From positions 1,364,001 through 1,428,000 of the forward strand of contig NZ_CP054139.1 in NCBI RefSeq assembly GCF_013283875.1: DNA of 64,000 nt, in the 5' to 3' direction. How positions within the stretch are numbered: position 1 is the stretch's first letter; every line of letters begins with the position of its first letter. The notes beneath the pieces were generated by a model, which was given only the letters and a program-made list of their open reading frames with translations, did not search any database and was not told the DNA's origin. Made by a program: the position numbers and the translations under genes. The stretch comes from Mucilaginibacter mali. GTDB lineage: Bacteria; Bacteroidota; Bacteroidia; Sphingobacteriales; Sphingobacteriaceae. Positions 25,064 to 34,923 of this stretch are shown here, piece by piece.

Positions 25064-27535
25064 TTAAACTGTCGCCTTGGGTTCTTCCTTCACTGTCAGA
25101 TCCAGCGGATCGTCCACCAGTTCATCCAACAGGGCCAGGTCTATCACCTCGCGCATTTCCTTTACGTAATGGAAACTGAGGTCTTTAATATAATCTTCCT
25201 TGATATCCAGGATATCCTTCTGGTTAGAGCGGCACAGGATAATATCTTTAATATTGGCGCGCTTGGCAGCCAGTATCTTTTCTTTAATACCACCTACGGG
25301 CAGCACACGGCCACGCAGGGTGATCTCGCCGGTCATGGCCAAATGCGGGCGCAGCTTACGCTGGGTAAATGCCGATGTTAAGGCGGTTAGCATGGTTACA
25401 CCTGCCGATGGGCCATCCTTAGGGGTAGCGCCGGCCGGTACGTGGATATGCACATCCCACTGATCGAACAAGCGCGGGTCGATCTTAAAGTAATTGGCAT
25501 GAGCGCGCAGGTAGGCGAGGGCTATCGTAGCCGACTCCTTCATTACATCGCCCAAATTACCGGTCAGGGTTAAGCGGCCCTTACCTGGGCTCAGGCTCGA
25601 TTCGATAAACAAAATATCGCCGCCAACCTGTGTCCAGGCCAGGCCGGTTACTACGCCGGCCACATCATTGCCTTCGTACAGGTCCTTATCAAATATCGGT
25701 GCGCCTAATATCTTCTCGATGTCTTTTTTGCTTACGGCCGGGTTATACTCCTCCTTCATTGCGATGTTTTTGGCCACGCCGCGGATCACCGAACCGATCT
25801 GCTTATCCAGCGTACGTACGCCCGATTCGCGGGTATAATCTTCAATTACCTTTTCAATCACATCGTTCTTTAGCGTAACATCCTTAGCTTTTACGCCGTG
25901 GGCTTCGCGCTGTTTTGGAACAAGATGTTGTTTGGCGATCTCGATCTTCTCCTCGATAGTATAACCATTCACCTCGATGATCTCCATACGGTCTATCAAA
26001 GCGGGCTGTATGGTGCTTAGCGAGTTGGCGGTGGCGATAAACATCACGTTACTCAGGTCGAAGTCCATTTCCACGTAATGATCGTAAAAAGTACTGTTCT
26101 GTTCCGGATCCAGCACTTCCAGCAGAGCGGATGACGGATCACCTCGGAAATCGTTCCCCACCTTATCAATCTCATCCAAAATAAACACAGGGTTAGCCGC
26201 GCCGGCTTTTTTTATCGATTGGATGATACGGCCCGGCATAGCGCCAATATAAGTTTTACGGTGACCACGCACCTCGGCTTCATCGCGGATACCACCCAGG
26301 GCCATACGCACATATTTGCGGTTCAAAGCCTTGGCTATCGATTTACCCAGCGATGTTTTACCAACACCCGGAGGGCCTACTAAACAAAGGATAGGGGCCT
26401 TCATATTATGCTTTAGCTTCAATACGGCCAGGTATTCAATAATACGCTGCTTTACCTTATCTAAGCCAAAATGATCTTTATCCAATATCTTTTGGGCTCG
26501 CTTCAGGTCGAAGTTATCCTTGGTAAACTCGTTCCATGGCAGGTCCAGTAACAGTTCAAGGTAGTTGATCTGCACCGAATAATCTGCCGCGGCGGGGTTC
26601 ATACGGGCCAGCTTTTCTATCTCTTTATTAAAGTGGTCTTTTACTTCAATGGCCCATTTCTTTTTAACGGCACGGTCGCGCAGGTTTTCTATCTCCAGGT
26701 CGGGCGTATTGCCGCCTAGTTCTTCCTGTATCGTTTTTAGCTGTTGGTTCAGGAAATAATCGCGCTGTTGTTTATCCAGGTCGGTGCGCACACGGGTTTG
26801 GATCTGGTTCTTCAACTCCAGCATCTGTATTTCGGTGGTGAGGTGTTCCAGCACCATTTTGGCACGCTCACGCAGATCGGCAGTCTCCAGCATTTTCTGC
26901 TTGGCCTCCATATCGGCGTTCATGTTTGATGAGATAAAGTTGATCAAAAACGAAGTGCTCTCGATATTACGGATGGCGATGCCGGCCTCGCTGGGTATAT
27001 TTGGCGAAAGCTGGATAATGCTCATCGCCATATCTTTAATAGATGATATCAGCGCCTTAAATTCTTTATCCTCGGCAGGTTTTACCTCTTTGAAAGGTTC
27101 AACTGTAGCCTTAATGTAGGGTTCGCTTTGTACCTCGTCCTGTAAAACAAAGCGCTTTTTGCCCTGTAGAATAACGGTGGTGTTACCGTCGGGCATCTTA
27201 AGCATTTTTATAATAAGGGCGGTTGTGCCTACACGGTTCAACTGATCGAAGATCGGGTCTTCGATGTTTACATCCTGTTGCGATACCACGCCGATCAGGC
27301 GGTCTTTTTTATTGGCTTCGCGAATGAGGCGGATGGATTTATCGCGGCCCACGGTAATGGGCATCACCACACCCGGGAACAATACGGTATTACGCAGCGG
27401 CAGGATAGGCAAAACAGAGGGCATCTGTTCGTTATTCATTTCCTCCTCGTCTTCCGACGACATTAAAGGAAAAAACTCAGAATCCTCATTTATGATTGGT
27501 AAAGCAGATTTAAAGTCAAATGGATCGAAGCTCAT
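25064..27535 (-). CDS. lon: ATP-dependent Lon protease
   Basis: 823 residues from the ATG at 27535; the preceding TTG is not needed. It has an acidic N-terminal lead (2-40), the Lon N-domain ([18 protein letters not shown]), a coiled region, an AAA+ module with Walker [10 protein letters not shown] near residue 385, and the protease domain. The catalytic dyad is S710 (GPSAGVT) and K753 (PVGGIKEK). It degrades misfolded and regulatory proteins. Possible link: in other bacteria Lon degrades antitoxins, and a TA pair lies next to it, but this is only positional. Confidence 0.97.
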   Translation of the reverse strand: MSFDPFDFKSALPIINEDSEFFPLMSSEDEEEMNNEQMPSVLPILPLRNTVLFPGVVMPITVGRDKSIRLIREANKKDRLIGVVSQQDVNIEDPIFDQLNRVGTTALIIKMLKMPDGNTTVILQGKKRFVLQDEVQSEPYIKATVEPFKEVKPAEDKEFKALISSIKDMAMSIIQLSPNIPSEAGIAIRNIESTSFLINFISSNMNADMEAKQKMLETADLRERAKMVLEHLTTEIQMLELKNQIQTRVRTDLDKQQRDYFLNQQLKTIQEELGGNTPDLEIENLRDRAVKKKWAIEVKDHFNKEIEKLARMNPAAADYSVQINYLELLLDLPWNEFTKDNFDLKRAQKILDKDHFGLDKVKQRIIEYLAVLKLKHNMKAPILCLVGPPGVGKTSLGKSIAKALNRKYVRMALGGIRDEAEVRGHRKTYIGAMPGRIIQSIKKAGAANPVFILDEIDKVGNDFRGDPSSALLEVLDPEQNSTFYDHYVEMDFDLSNVMFIATANSLSTIQPALIDRMEIIEVNGYTIEEKIEIAKQHLVPKQREAHGVKAKDVTLKNDVIEKVIEDYTRESGVRTLDKQIGSVIRGVAKNIAMKEEYNPAVSKKDIEKILGAPIFDKDLYEGNDVAGVVTGLAWTQVGGDILFIESSLSPGKGRLTLTGNLGDVMKESATIALAYLRAHANYFKIDPRLFDQWDVHIHVPAGATPKDGPSAGVTMLTALTSAFTQRKLRPHLAMTGEITLRGRVLPVGGIKEKILAAKRANIKDIILCRSNQKDILDIKEDYIKDLSFHYVKEMREVIDLALLDELVDDPLDLTVKEEPKATV

Positions 27536-27893
27536 CAAGTACCTCTCTATTATGGTAAAAACGTCAAAATGTCAGCCTGTATTGCTACAAACTAACTTAA
27601 ATAGCAGCTATAAATAAAAAGCCGCCTGTGTAGCGATATGTTTCAATCCCTGTGCCAACTTATAGCCTCAGCATAGTTTATATCATGTAAAAATATAAAT
27701 ACCTGAGCGAATGCCCATTATAAAATTAAAATTTGCTGGTTCAAAAAAAATATCAGATAATTGGGGCTGTTAAAAAGTCAGGGATAATTTTCCCCGCCCC
27801 ATAAAACTATTTTTTGCGAAAAAACTTAATTAAGATATAATAATTTGGTTTTATAACAGTTATTATTGATACTATTTGGTTGCGTAACATTTG
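27536..27893. other. 358-bp divergent intergenic region
   Basis: AT-rich in its right half (27680-27880). Nothing other than expected promoters for lon and the TPR gene is visible. No hairpin of note was seen. Confidence 0.5.
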
Positions 27894-28520
27894 ATGAGGA
27901 TATCCGTCATTCTTTCATGCTTGATCATTTCGTCGGTTAGTGTCCGTCCGTCACTTGCCCAAAACGCCTATGTAAGTATGGGCCGGCAGGCTTTAATGGA
28001 TGCCGACTTCCGTACAGCGGCAAAACACCTGGAACGGGCCTGCGTGGTTGACTCTACCAATACCAACGCGCTTTGGATGCTGGGCTATTCCTACTTTCAT
28101 AGCGAAAGCTACAAAAAGGCCATCACTACTTATTCAAAGCTTATTGCCCTTAAACCGGCCGAATGCATGGCTTATTATTACCGCGCACTGGCACAGGGCC
28201 GCTTGGCTAAGGATGCATCCACTTCAACATCCGATAAAGATAAGTGCCTGTTAGCCTCTATTGTAGATTTTACCAAAGCCATTGAAATTGAGCCCGGCGA
28301 TATGAAGATCTATCAGAACCGCGGCATCGCTTATCGCGAATACGGTATATTTAAAGTGCAAAGCACCAAACCAAACGATAAAGCCCGTGGTATTGCATCG
28401 TTAAAGGCATCGGTTACCGATTTTGAGAAGGTTTTGAATAATGATCCTTCAAGAGGCGATATCGAATCGCTGATCGCCCTGTCAAAAGAAAAACTGGCTA
28501 CCGCCCAGGGACACCACTAA
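27894..28520 (+). CDS. Secreted TPR protein
   Basis: 208 residues from the ATG at 27894; a TTG one codon earlier is rejected. A signal peptide ends near SLAQ (about residue 23). Four to five TPR units follow: ALMDADFRTAAKHLERACVVDSTN, ALWMLGYSYFHSESYKKAITTYSKLIALKP, CLLASIVDFTKAIEIEPGD and KASVTDFEKVLNNDP. Likely periplasmic scaffold. It converges on the lipoprotein gene at 28523 with 2 bases between. Confidence 0.8.
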   Translation: MRISVILSCLIISSVSVRPSLAQNAYVSMGRQALMDADFRTAAKHLERACVVDSTNTNALWMLGYSYFHSESYKKAITTYSKLIALKPAECMAYYYRALAQGRLAKDASTSTSDKDKCLLASIVDFTKAIEIEPGDMKIYQNRGIAYREYGIFKVQSTKPNDKARGIASLKASVTDFEKVLNNDPSRGDIESLIALSKEKLATAQGHH

Positions 28521-28522
28521 AT

Positions 28523-29083
28523 TTAAAACACCCCCTTTACCGAATACACGTTTTTGCCTAACAGGCGAACAGTCTGCGTGCGATCTATCTGGTAGGCTGA
28601 ATCAGGGAAATAGCTAAGCTTCTCCACATTTTCATACAGCAGGTTTTTGGTGTGGTTATAAATAAGGATGTAGTTTACCCTATCGCCAGTTTTCTTGATG
28701 ACGATCCTGGTCGTTTTCAGATCCGGGTCCTTTGATTGATAAATTGTCTGATCGTTGGCCGATCGAGTTTCGTAACTATCGCGCCAGGCTGGTTTATTGA
28801 TGTCCGAATTTTCGAACAATTCAAACTCGCGGCCCCAGTTATCAATATAAACCTTTTTGGTTTGCGATTCGCCATTGTGCATTACCGTTTTGGTGATCAA
28901 CGGATGCTTAATACTTAACCGCGCCGAATAGGCACGGAAGTAGCCTTTGAGATCGAAGTACTTCTGCTCGGCCTTAGTTTCCTTTATCTCGGGCCTGCAC
29001 GACGCGATAAAAGCAGCAATAGCCCCGAGGGCTATCGCTGTATAAAAATTCTTATGCTTTAAAGGTTGCTTATACCAATACAT
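28523..29083 (-). CDS. Lipoprotein of unknown function, coupled to gpmI
   Basis: 186 residues. Lipobox FIASC gives the lipidated Cys at about 29, after a basic lead (KQPLKHKN) and one hydrophobic stretch. The mature part (KYFDLKGYFRAYSARLSIKHPLITKTVMHNGESQTKKVYIDNWGREFELF) resembles Bacteroidota lipoproteins of unknown role. It overlaps the 3' end of gpmI by 14 bases, so it is translationally coupled to a glycolysis gene; the reason is unknown. Confidence 0.7.
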   Translation of the reverse strand: MYWYKQPLKHKNFYTAIALGAIAAFIASCRPEIKETKAEQKYFDLKGYFRAYSARLSIKHPLITKTVMHNGESQTKKVYIDNWGREFELFENSDINKPAWRDSYETRSANDQTIYQSKDPDLKTTRIVIKKTGDRVNYILIYNHTKNLLYENVEKLSYFPDSAYQIDRTQTVRLLGKNVYSVKGVF

Positions 29084-30593
29084 CTCCAGTCATTTCTGCC
29101 GGGATAGCCACGCCCAGTATATTTAATACGGTCGGCGCGATATCTCCAAGCTTGCCATCCTTAACGGCGGTAACATCCTTATCAATCACAATACAGGGCA
29201 CCAGGTTGGTGGTATGCGCCGTGTTTGGCGAACCATCTTCGTTGATCATGTAATCGGCATTACCATGGTCGGCAATGATGATGAACGAGTAGCCGTTCTT
29301 CAGGCCGGTTTCTACCACTTGCTGTGTGCAGGCGTCAACGGTTTCAGCAGCTTTTACTACGGCTTCGAAAACGCCGGTGTGGCCCACCATATCGGTATTG
29401 GCAAAGTTAAGGCAGATGAAATCGGCCCAGCGGCTTTCCAATTCGGGTAATATCGCGTCGCGGATGCCCTCGGCGCTCATTTCGGGCTGCAAGTCATAAG
29501 TAGCCACTTTTGGCGATGGCACCAACAGGCGCTTTTCATTCTCAAATTCCTTTTCGCGGCCACCCGAGAAGAAGAACGTTACATGCGGATACTTCTCGGT
29601 CTCGGCAATACGGATCTGCGTTCTGCCGGCATCCTGCAAGATCTCGCCAATGGTTTTCACCAGGTCATCCTTGCGGAAAACCACCTGCACACCGTTGAAC
29701 GTTTCATCGTAGGTGGTCATGGTGATATAGCGCAGGTTTAGCGGGTGCATATTCTGCTCAGGGAAAGCCTTTTGGGTAAGTGCCACGGTGATCTCGCGGC
29801 CACGGTCGGTGCGGAAGTTGAAGCACAATACCACATCGCCATCTTTAATAACGGCCAGCGGCTGTCCGTTACTGTCGGTTTTAACAATCGGTTCTACAAA
29901 CTCGTCGGTTACACCGGCTGAGTATGATTCGCTGATAGCGGTCAGCAGGTTTTCGGTCGGTTTGCCGGTACCGTTCACCAGCAGATCGTACGCTTTTTTA
30001 ACACGTTCCCAACGATTATCACGGTCCATAGCAAAGTAACGGCCAATTGCCGACGCTACTTTAACCCGCGTATTGCTGATATGGCTTTCCAAATCGGTCA
30101 TGAAGCCAATGCCCGAATTAGGGTCGGTGTCGCGACCATCTAAAAAGGCATGAATAAACACCTTTTGCAGGCCAAACTCGGTAGCGGCATCGCACAAACC
30201 CTTTACGTGTTTAATATGCGAGTGCACACCACCATCGGACACCAGCCCGATGAAGTGTACATCTTTATTGTTTTCCTTAGCGTAGGCAAAGGCGTTTTGT
30301 ATTACCTCGTTTGTGCTAAACTCCTTATCTTCAACAGCTTTATGGATTCGGCCCAGCTCCTGGTAAACCACGCGGCCCGCGCCCAGGTTCATGTGGCCTA
30401 CTTCCGAGTTGCCCATCTGCCCGTCGGGTAAACCAACGGCCATTCCCGATGCCTCCAGTTTGGAGTTGGGGTATTTGGCCAGCATGCTGTTAAAGAAAGG
30501 CGTTTTAGCGTTAAATATAGCGTTCGATTTGTCCTGGCGGCCGTATCCCCAGCCGTCCAGTATAATTAGTGCAAGTTTTTTTTGTTGTTCCAC
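29070..30593 (-). CDS. gpmI: 2,3-bisphosphoglycerate-independent phosphoglycerate mutase
   Basis: 507 residues, usual length for iPGM. Metal-binding D12 (ILDGWG), the phosphorylated S62 (MGNSEVGHMNLGAGR), the HIKHVKGLCDAA and FIHAFLDGRDTDP region of the transferase domain, and the C-terminal NFANTDMVGHTG and IIADHGNAD motifs are all present. It interconverts 3- and 2-phosphoglycerate using Mn2+ or similar. The start is a GTG (complement of CAC at 30591-30593). A TATATTTGC box ends only a few bases before it, which would make the mRNA almost leaderless. Confidence 0.96.
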   Translation of the reverse strand: MEQQKKLALIILDGWGYGRQDKSNAIFNAKTPFFNSMLAKYPNSKLEASGMAVGLPDGQMGNSEVGHMNLGAGRVVYQELGRIHKAVEDKEFSTNEVIQNAFAYAKENNKDVHFIGLVSDGGVHSHIKHVKGLCDAATEFGLQKVFIHAFLDGRDTDPNSGIGFMTDLESHISNTRVKVASAIGRYFAMDRDNRWERVKKAYDLLVNGTGKPTENLLTAISESYSAGVTDEFVEPIVKTDSNGQPLAVIKDGDVVLCFNFRTDRGREITVALTQKAFPEQNMHPLNLRYITMTTYDETFNGVQVVFRKDDLVKTIGEILQDAGRTQIRIAETEKYPHVTFFFSGGREKEFENEKRLLVPSPKVATYDLQPEMSAEGIRDAILPELESRWADFICLNFANTDMVGHTGVFEAVVKAAETVDACTQQVVETGLKNGYSFIIIADHGNADYMINEDGSPNTAHTTNLVPCIVIDKDVTAVKDGKLGDIAPTVLNILGVAIPAEMTGDVLV

Positions 30594-30596
30594 AAT

Positions 30597-30605
30597 GCAA
30601 ATATA
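30597..30605 (-). promoter_or_regulatory. gpmI -7 box (TATATTTGC) immediately before the start codon
   Basis: The minus strand reads TATATTTGC, then ATT, then GTG. The box is a perfect match to TAnnTTTGC. The expected transcription start would fall at or next to the start codon. Confidence 0.5.
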
Positions 30606-30705
30606 AAAGCAACGTTGTATAGTAAAGTTAATTTATTTGTCTATTTTCATGGCTTAACGAAAAGTACGACAAGAAACCGAATAATCTTTTTAGACCGATC
30701 CTGTT

Positions 30706-31098
30706 ATGATGACCAGGTTGTTTATTATGCTGCTGTATATCATGCCCATAGGCCACACCGCCCCTGGCCCAATAGATAACGCGGCCGACCTGATCAAAGC
30801 CAACAACATCCATAAACTGGCCGAAATGTTCGCGCCGACGGTTGAAATTACCATCCTTAACGAAGAAAATATCTACTCTGCCGCCCAGGCAGAGGTGGTG
30901 CTGCAAAACTTTTTTAAAGCCAACCCGGTAAAAAGTATGCAGATCGTGCACCGCGTAAACTCTAATCCCATCATCCGTTACGCCGTGCTGCAACTGGTTA
31001 CGGCTAATGGCACTTATCGCACTTCCATATCGCTGAAGCAGGTGGATGGGAAGTTTCTGTTGAATGAGATAAAGGTAGAGACGGATAAGAAGGGGTAG
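30706..31098 (+). CDS. DUF4783 family small exported protein
   Basis: 130 residues (129 if the second ATG is used). A short hydrophobic N-terminus (RLFIMLLYIMPIG) may be a signal sequence. The rest is the DUF4783 / NTF2-like fold: AADLIKANNIHKLAEMFAPTVEITIL, AQAEVVLQNFFKANPVKSMQIVH and YRTSISLKQVDGKFLLNEIKVE. Role unknown. It is divergent from gpmI and followed by two AGAGACACGA palindromes. Confidence 0.8.
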   Translation: MMTRLFIMLLYIMPIGHTAPGPIDNAADLIKANNIHKLAEMFAPTVEITILNEENIYSAAQAEVVLQNFFKANPVKSMQIVHRVNSNPIIRYAVLQLVTANGTYRTSISLKQVDGKFLLNEIKVETDKKG

Positions 31099-31109
31099 TT
31101 ACAAACCGT

Positions 31110-31187
31110 AGAGACACGATACTTCGTGTCTCTCACTATGCAATCAGATTTGAATAATGATAAAGAGACACGAAGTATCGTGTCTCT
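31110..31187. repeat. Two AGAGACACGA palindromes (copies 2 and 3) in opposite orientation
   Basis: AGAGACACGA-TACT-TCGTGTCTCT at 31110-31133, and the reverse form AGAGACACGA-AGTA-TCGTGTCTCT at 31164-31187, 30 bases apart. They lie downstream of DUF4783 and can act as terminator-like hairpins. Confidence 0.85.
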
Positions 31188-31288
31188 ACTACAATTGCTT
31201 TTCCTCAACAGACAGCCAAGGATAGTTTTTCTCCCCACTTTTATTAACTTGGCTAAACCAATACAAAACTGATCAAAACCGCATTCGC

Positions 31289-33565
31289 ATGAGAAAACTA
31301 TATGTGCTATTAGCTGCGCTATTTTTAAAATCGATAACCGCCCATGCCCAAACCGGTGTTAAATGGCAGGCGAAATGGATAGAACCCGCCGATACCACCA
31401 ACGGCCCCGAGCGGGCGGCGCAATATTTTCGTAAAACGTTTAAAGCCGATCAAAAGCCTGTTTCGGCCACCTTATACATTACCTGCCACGGCCTGTACGA
31501 GGCCCAACTGAACGGCAAACGTGTAGGCGATGCCTATTTTACACCAGGCTGGACCGAATACAAAAAGCGCCTGCAATACCAGCAGTACGATGTTACCAGT
31601 CTTCTTACCCAAGGCAACAACACCATTAACGTCACCGTTGGCGACGGTTGGTATCGCGGCAACTTCGGCTTCAACGCCGCGCGAGACAGGTACGGCAAAC
31701 ACCTGGGGCTGCTTTGCCAACTGGAGGTGAAATACAAAAACGGTAAAACCGCTATTTTTACAACCGATAACGACTGGCAAAGCGCTTCGGGGCCGATCCG
31801 CATGTCCGAGATCAACGCCGGCGAAACCATCGACGCACGTGTGCAACCTACCAACTGGAGTGCCGTTACAACAGCCAATTACGGGTACGATCTGCTGCTG
31901 CCTACGCAAGGCACGCTGGTTACCAGGCACGAAACCTTTAAACCTATAAAAGTGATCACCACACCTAAAGGCGAAAAAGTGCTGGATTTTGGCCAAAACC
32001 TGGTTGGCTGGGTAATAGTAAAAGCCCGCGGCACGGCCGGTACCAAAATAAGCATTAAGCACGCCGAGGTGCTGGATAAGGACGGCAATTTCTATACCGA
32101 AAACCTGCGCGCGGCCAAAGCCACCGCTACTTATATTTTGGCCGGTAACGGCGAGGAGACCTTCGAGCCGCATTTTACTTACTTCGGCTTTAGATATATA
32201 CAGGTTGATGGTTACCCGGGTGCTATTAATCCCGATGATTTTACGGCTGTTGCACTGTACTCGAACATGGCGCCGACGGGTACCTTCGAATGCTCGAACC
32301 CGATGATCAACCAGTTGCAGCACAATATACAATGGGGACAGAAGGGGAACTTTTTAGATGTACCTACCGATTGCCCTCAGCGTGATGAGCGCCTGGGCTG
32401 GACCGGCGACGCGCAGGTGTTCTTTCGCACGGCAGCTTATAATTACGATGTGAAGCGCTTCTTCACCAAGTGGATGGCCGATGTGGCGGTATCGCAACGT
32501 GCTGATGGTGCTATTCCGCATGTGGTGCCCGATATCCTGAACGGTTCGGGCGGCTCGGCAGGCTGGGCAGATGTGGCGACGATTATACCGTGGAATATGT
32601 ATTTGGTTTATGGCGATAAGGCGCTGCTGGCCACCCAATACCCAACTATGGTAAACTGGATTGGGTTTATGACCAAAAATAGCACCAATAACCTGTGGAA
32701 CAAAGGCAACCACTACGGCGACTGGTTAAGCTATCACTCGCCAAACGATGACGGTTCGGACGCGATCACTGATAAATACGAGATAGCGCAATGTTTCTAT
32801 GCTTACTCAACCCAACTGGTTATCAACGCCGCCAAAGTATTGGGTAAAACCGAAGACGTTGCCAGATACCAGCAATTGCTAAACGATATTAAAGCCGCTT
32901 ACAATAAAGAGTACGTTACCGGCGGCGGTCGCCTGATGAGCAATACCCAAACCGCCTACGTGCTGGCCTTGCAGTTTGATATGTTGCCCGAAGACAGGCG
33001 TGCGCAAGCTGCCAAATACCTGGTGGATAACATTAAGCGTTATAATAACCACTTAACCACCGGCTTTTTAGGCACGCCTTATTTGTGCCATGTACTAACC
33101 CGCTTTGGCTACACCGATGTTGCTTACCAACTGCTGCTGCAACCCACTTACCCGGGCTGGCTGTACCCTATAAAAATGGGCGCCACCACCGTATGGGAGC
33201 GTTGGGACGGCATCAAGGCCGACGGTACCTTCCAATCCAGCCGGATGAACTCGTTTAATCACTATGCTTATGGCGCCATCGGCGATTGGATGTACCGCAC
33301 TATTGCAGGTATAGATACAGATCCTGATCAGCCGGGATATAAGCATATCATCATCAAGCCACATCCGGGCGGGGATATGACTTATTGCAAGGCATCGTTT
33401 AAAACGCAGCATGGCGATATCAAAGTGGAGTGGCATAACGAAAACGGCAAGTTTAGCATGAGTGTTACCGTGCCCGAAAATACCACGGCTACAATCAGCG
33501 TGCCGGATAACACCGGGGCAAATTATACCGTGCACGAGGTGAAAGCAGGGCAGTATCAGTATTAA
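31289..33565 (+). CDS. Secreted alpha-L-rhamnosidase, glycoside hydrolase family 78
   Basis: 758 residues with a signal peptide (ends near AHAQ, residue 21). Domains in order: N-terminal beta-sandwich (about 40-190, LNGKRVGDAYFTPGWTEYKKRLQYQ), a Bac_rhamnosid sandwich (about 205-310, KVLDFGQNLVGWV), the (alpha/alpha)6 catalytic barrel (about 325-650) and a C-terminal beta domain (KHIIIKPHPGGDMTYCKASFKT). The catalytic-site signature CPQRDERLGWTGDAQ is at 361-375, with E367 the likely general acid. It removes terminal L-rhamnose from plant or bacterial glycans. The next gene starts 16 bases later, so both form an operon. Confidence 0.95.
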   Translation: MRKLYVLLAALFLKSITAHAQTGVKWQAKWIEPADTTNGPERAAQYFRKTFKADQKPVSATLYITCHGLYEAQLNGKRVGDAYFTPGWTEYKKRLQYQQYDVTSLLTQGNNTINVTVGDGWYRGNFGFNAARDRYGKHLGLLCQLEVKYKNGKTAIFTTDNDWQSASGPIRMSEINAGETIDARVQPTNWSAVTTANYGYDLLLPTQGTLVTRHETFKPIKVITTPKGEKVLDFGQNLVGWVIVKARGTAGTKISIKHAEVLDKDGNFYTENLRAAKATATYILAGNGEETFEPHFTYFGFRYIQVDGYPGAINPDDFTAVALYSNMAPTGTFECSNPMINQLQHNIQWGQKGNFLDVPTDCPQRDERLGWTGDAQVFFRTAAYNYDVKRFFTKWMADVAVSQRADGAIPHVVPDILNGSGGSAGWADVATIIPWNMYLVYGDKALLATQYPTMVNWIGFMTKNSTNNLWNKGNHYGDWLSYHSPNDDGSDAITDKYEIAQCFYAYSTQLVINAAKVLGKTEDVARYQQLLNDIKAAYNKEYVTGGGRLMSNTQTAYVLALQFDMLPEDRRAQAAKYLVDNIKRYNNHLTTGFLGTPYLCHVLTRFGYTDVAYQLLLQPTYPGWLYPIKMGATTVWERWDGIKADGTFQSSRMNSFNHYAYGAIGDWMYRTIAGIDTDPDQPGYKHIIIKPHPGGDMTYCKASFKTQHGDIKVEWHNENGKFSMSVTVPENTTATISVPDNTGANYTVHEVKAGQYQY

Positions 33566-33581
33566 CCGAAAGCAGATCGTT

Positions 33582-34748
33582 ATGGCTAACAACAGAATCA
33601 AAAGCGGAATCGTAACGGCACTTATCTGCCTTTTATGGTCGTTGCACACCTTTGCCCAGCAGGCGGCGTTTAAGCAAAATCTGCAGGCCAGGGTCGATTC
33701 GCTTTGCGCGGCGGGACATTTCCCGGGCTTATCGGTGGCGGTTGTTTTTCCGGATGATAAAATGGTAGCCGTAGCATCGGGTATGGCCGATTCGGTTAAG
33801 CATCAACCCATGAAAACCGACGACCGGATGATGGAGGGCAGCGTTGGAAAAACCTACGTATCGGCCATTGCCATGCAGTTGATAAAGGAGGGCAAATTTA
33901 GCCTGGACGATAAGGTGTCCAAATACCTGGGGCATTACAGCTGGTTCAACCGGCTGCCCAATGCTGCAGATATCACCATAAAAATGCTGATGCAGCATAC
34001 CAGCGGCATTATGCGCTACGAATTTAAGCCAGCCTTTACCAACGACCTGACCGCTAACCCCGCCAAGATTTGGAAGCCCGAGGAACTTTTGGCCTATGTG
34101 TTTGACGAAAAGGCGCCCTTTAAAGCCGGGCAGGGCTGGGATTATGCTGATACCAATTACATCGTACTGGCTATGATCATGGAGCAGGTTAGCGGCAAAG
34201 CCTATTACGATATGCTGCGCGACCGCATCCTGAAACCCTTTCATCTGACGGAAACCCTGCCATCGGACAAGCGGAAACTGAAAGGCCTGATACAAGGCTA
34301 TGCCGGCAAGAATAACGATTTTGGTCACCAAAGCGAGGTGATAGCGCCCAACGGCGAGTTTATCATCAATCCACAATTTGAATGGACCGGCGGCGGCGTT
34401 TACGCCACCACGGCCGACCTTGCCAAATGGGGCAAAATGCTCTACGAGGGCAGGGTGTTCGACCCGGCGATGCTACCCATAATGGAAGACGGCGTACCGG
34501 CCCGGATGCTGGGCCGTAACACCAATTATGGTCTTGGCGTTATCATCAGGCAGTCGCCCGACTTTGGTGTTTCTTATGGACACAGCGGCTTCTTTCCGGG
34601 ATATATGACCGAGATGTGCTATTTTCCCAAATACAAAATTTGCATAGCCGTGCAAACCAACTCCAGCGATTACGCCAGTTTTAAAATGCAGCCCTTAAGG
34701 GTGTTGAACGAGGTGGTGAAGTTGTACGCGGCGACATATAAGGATTAA
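33582..34748 (+). CDS. Secreted serine hydrolase of the beta-lactamase / DD-peptidase fold
   Basis: 388 residues, signal peptide ending near FAQ (about 26). The S-x-x-K motif is S87-V-G-K90 in EGSVGKTY. The second element is YADTNY (the common form is YSNTNY), and the third is HSG in GHSGFFPGYM. The beta-lactamase-related family includes esterases, D-amino acid peptidases and penicillin-binding proteins. Co-transcription with a rhamnosidase suggests de-esterification or trimming of a rhamnose-containing substrate, but this is inference. Confidence 0.85.
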   Translation: MANNRIKSGIVTALICLLWSLHTFAQQAAFKQNLQARVDSLCAAGHFPGLSVAVVFPDDKMVAVASGMADSVKHQPMKTDDRMMEGSVGKTYVSAIAMQLIKEGKFSLDDKVSKYLGHYSWFNRLPNAADITIKMLMQHTSGIMRYEFKPAFTNDLTANPAKIWKPEELLAYVFDEKAPFKAGQGWDYADTNYIVLAMIMEQVSGKAYYDMLRDRILKPFHLTETLPSDKRKLKGLIQGYAGKNNDFGHQSEVIAPNGEFIINPQFEWTGGGVYATTADLAKWGKMLYEGRVFDPAMLPIMEDGVPARMLGRNTNYGLGVIIRQSPDFGVSYGHSGFFPGYMTEMCYFPKYKICIAVQTNSSDYASFKMQPLRVLNEVVKLYAATYKD

Positions 34749-34754
34749 CCCTGC

Positions 34755-34819
34755 AGAGACACGATACTTCGTGTCTCTTTTTGTTTGGCATGGCGGGAGA
34801 CACGAAGTATCGTGGTTCT
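34755..34819. repeat. AGAGACACGA palindrome (copy 4) plus a degenerate inverse copy
   Basis: A perfect copy at 34755-34778 is followed by T residues (TTTTTG), a good terminator after the serine hydrolase. A decayed copy (GAGACACGAAGTATCGTGG) lies at 34797-34819. Confidence 0.8.
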
Positions 34820-34923
34820 GTAATCAATTTTGAACGTTTGCCAGAATAAGCAGTCATTAGACATTTGCTTATCTAATCGCATTCCGCTAACTTGTACCAC
34901 CATACCATCGGAAAAATTACCCC

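Noticed and set aside
31472..32332. Long minus-strand reading frame of 286 codons inside the rhamnosidase region
   Set aside because: It is antisense to well-conserved GH78 domains, has no family likeness, and is a by-product of the codon usage on the other strand.
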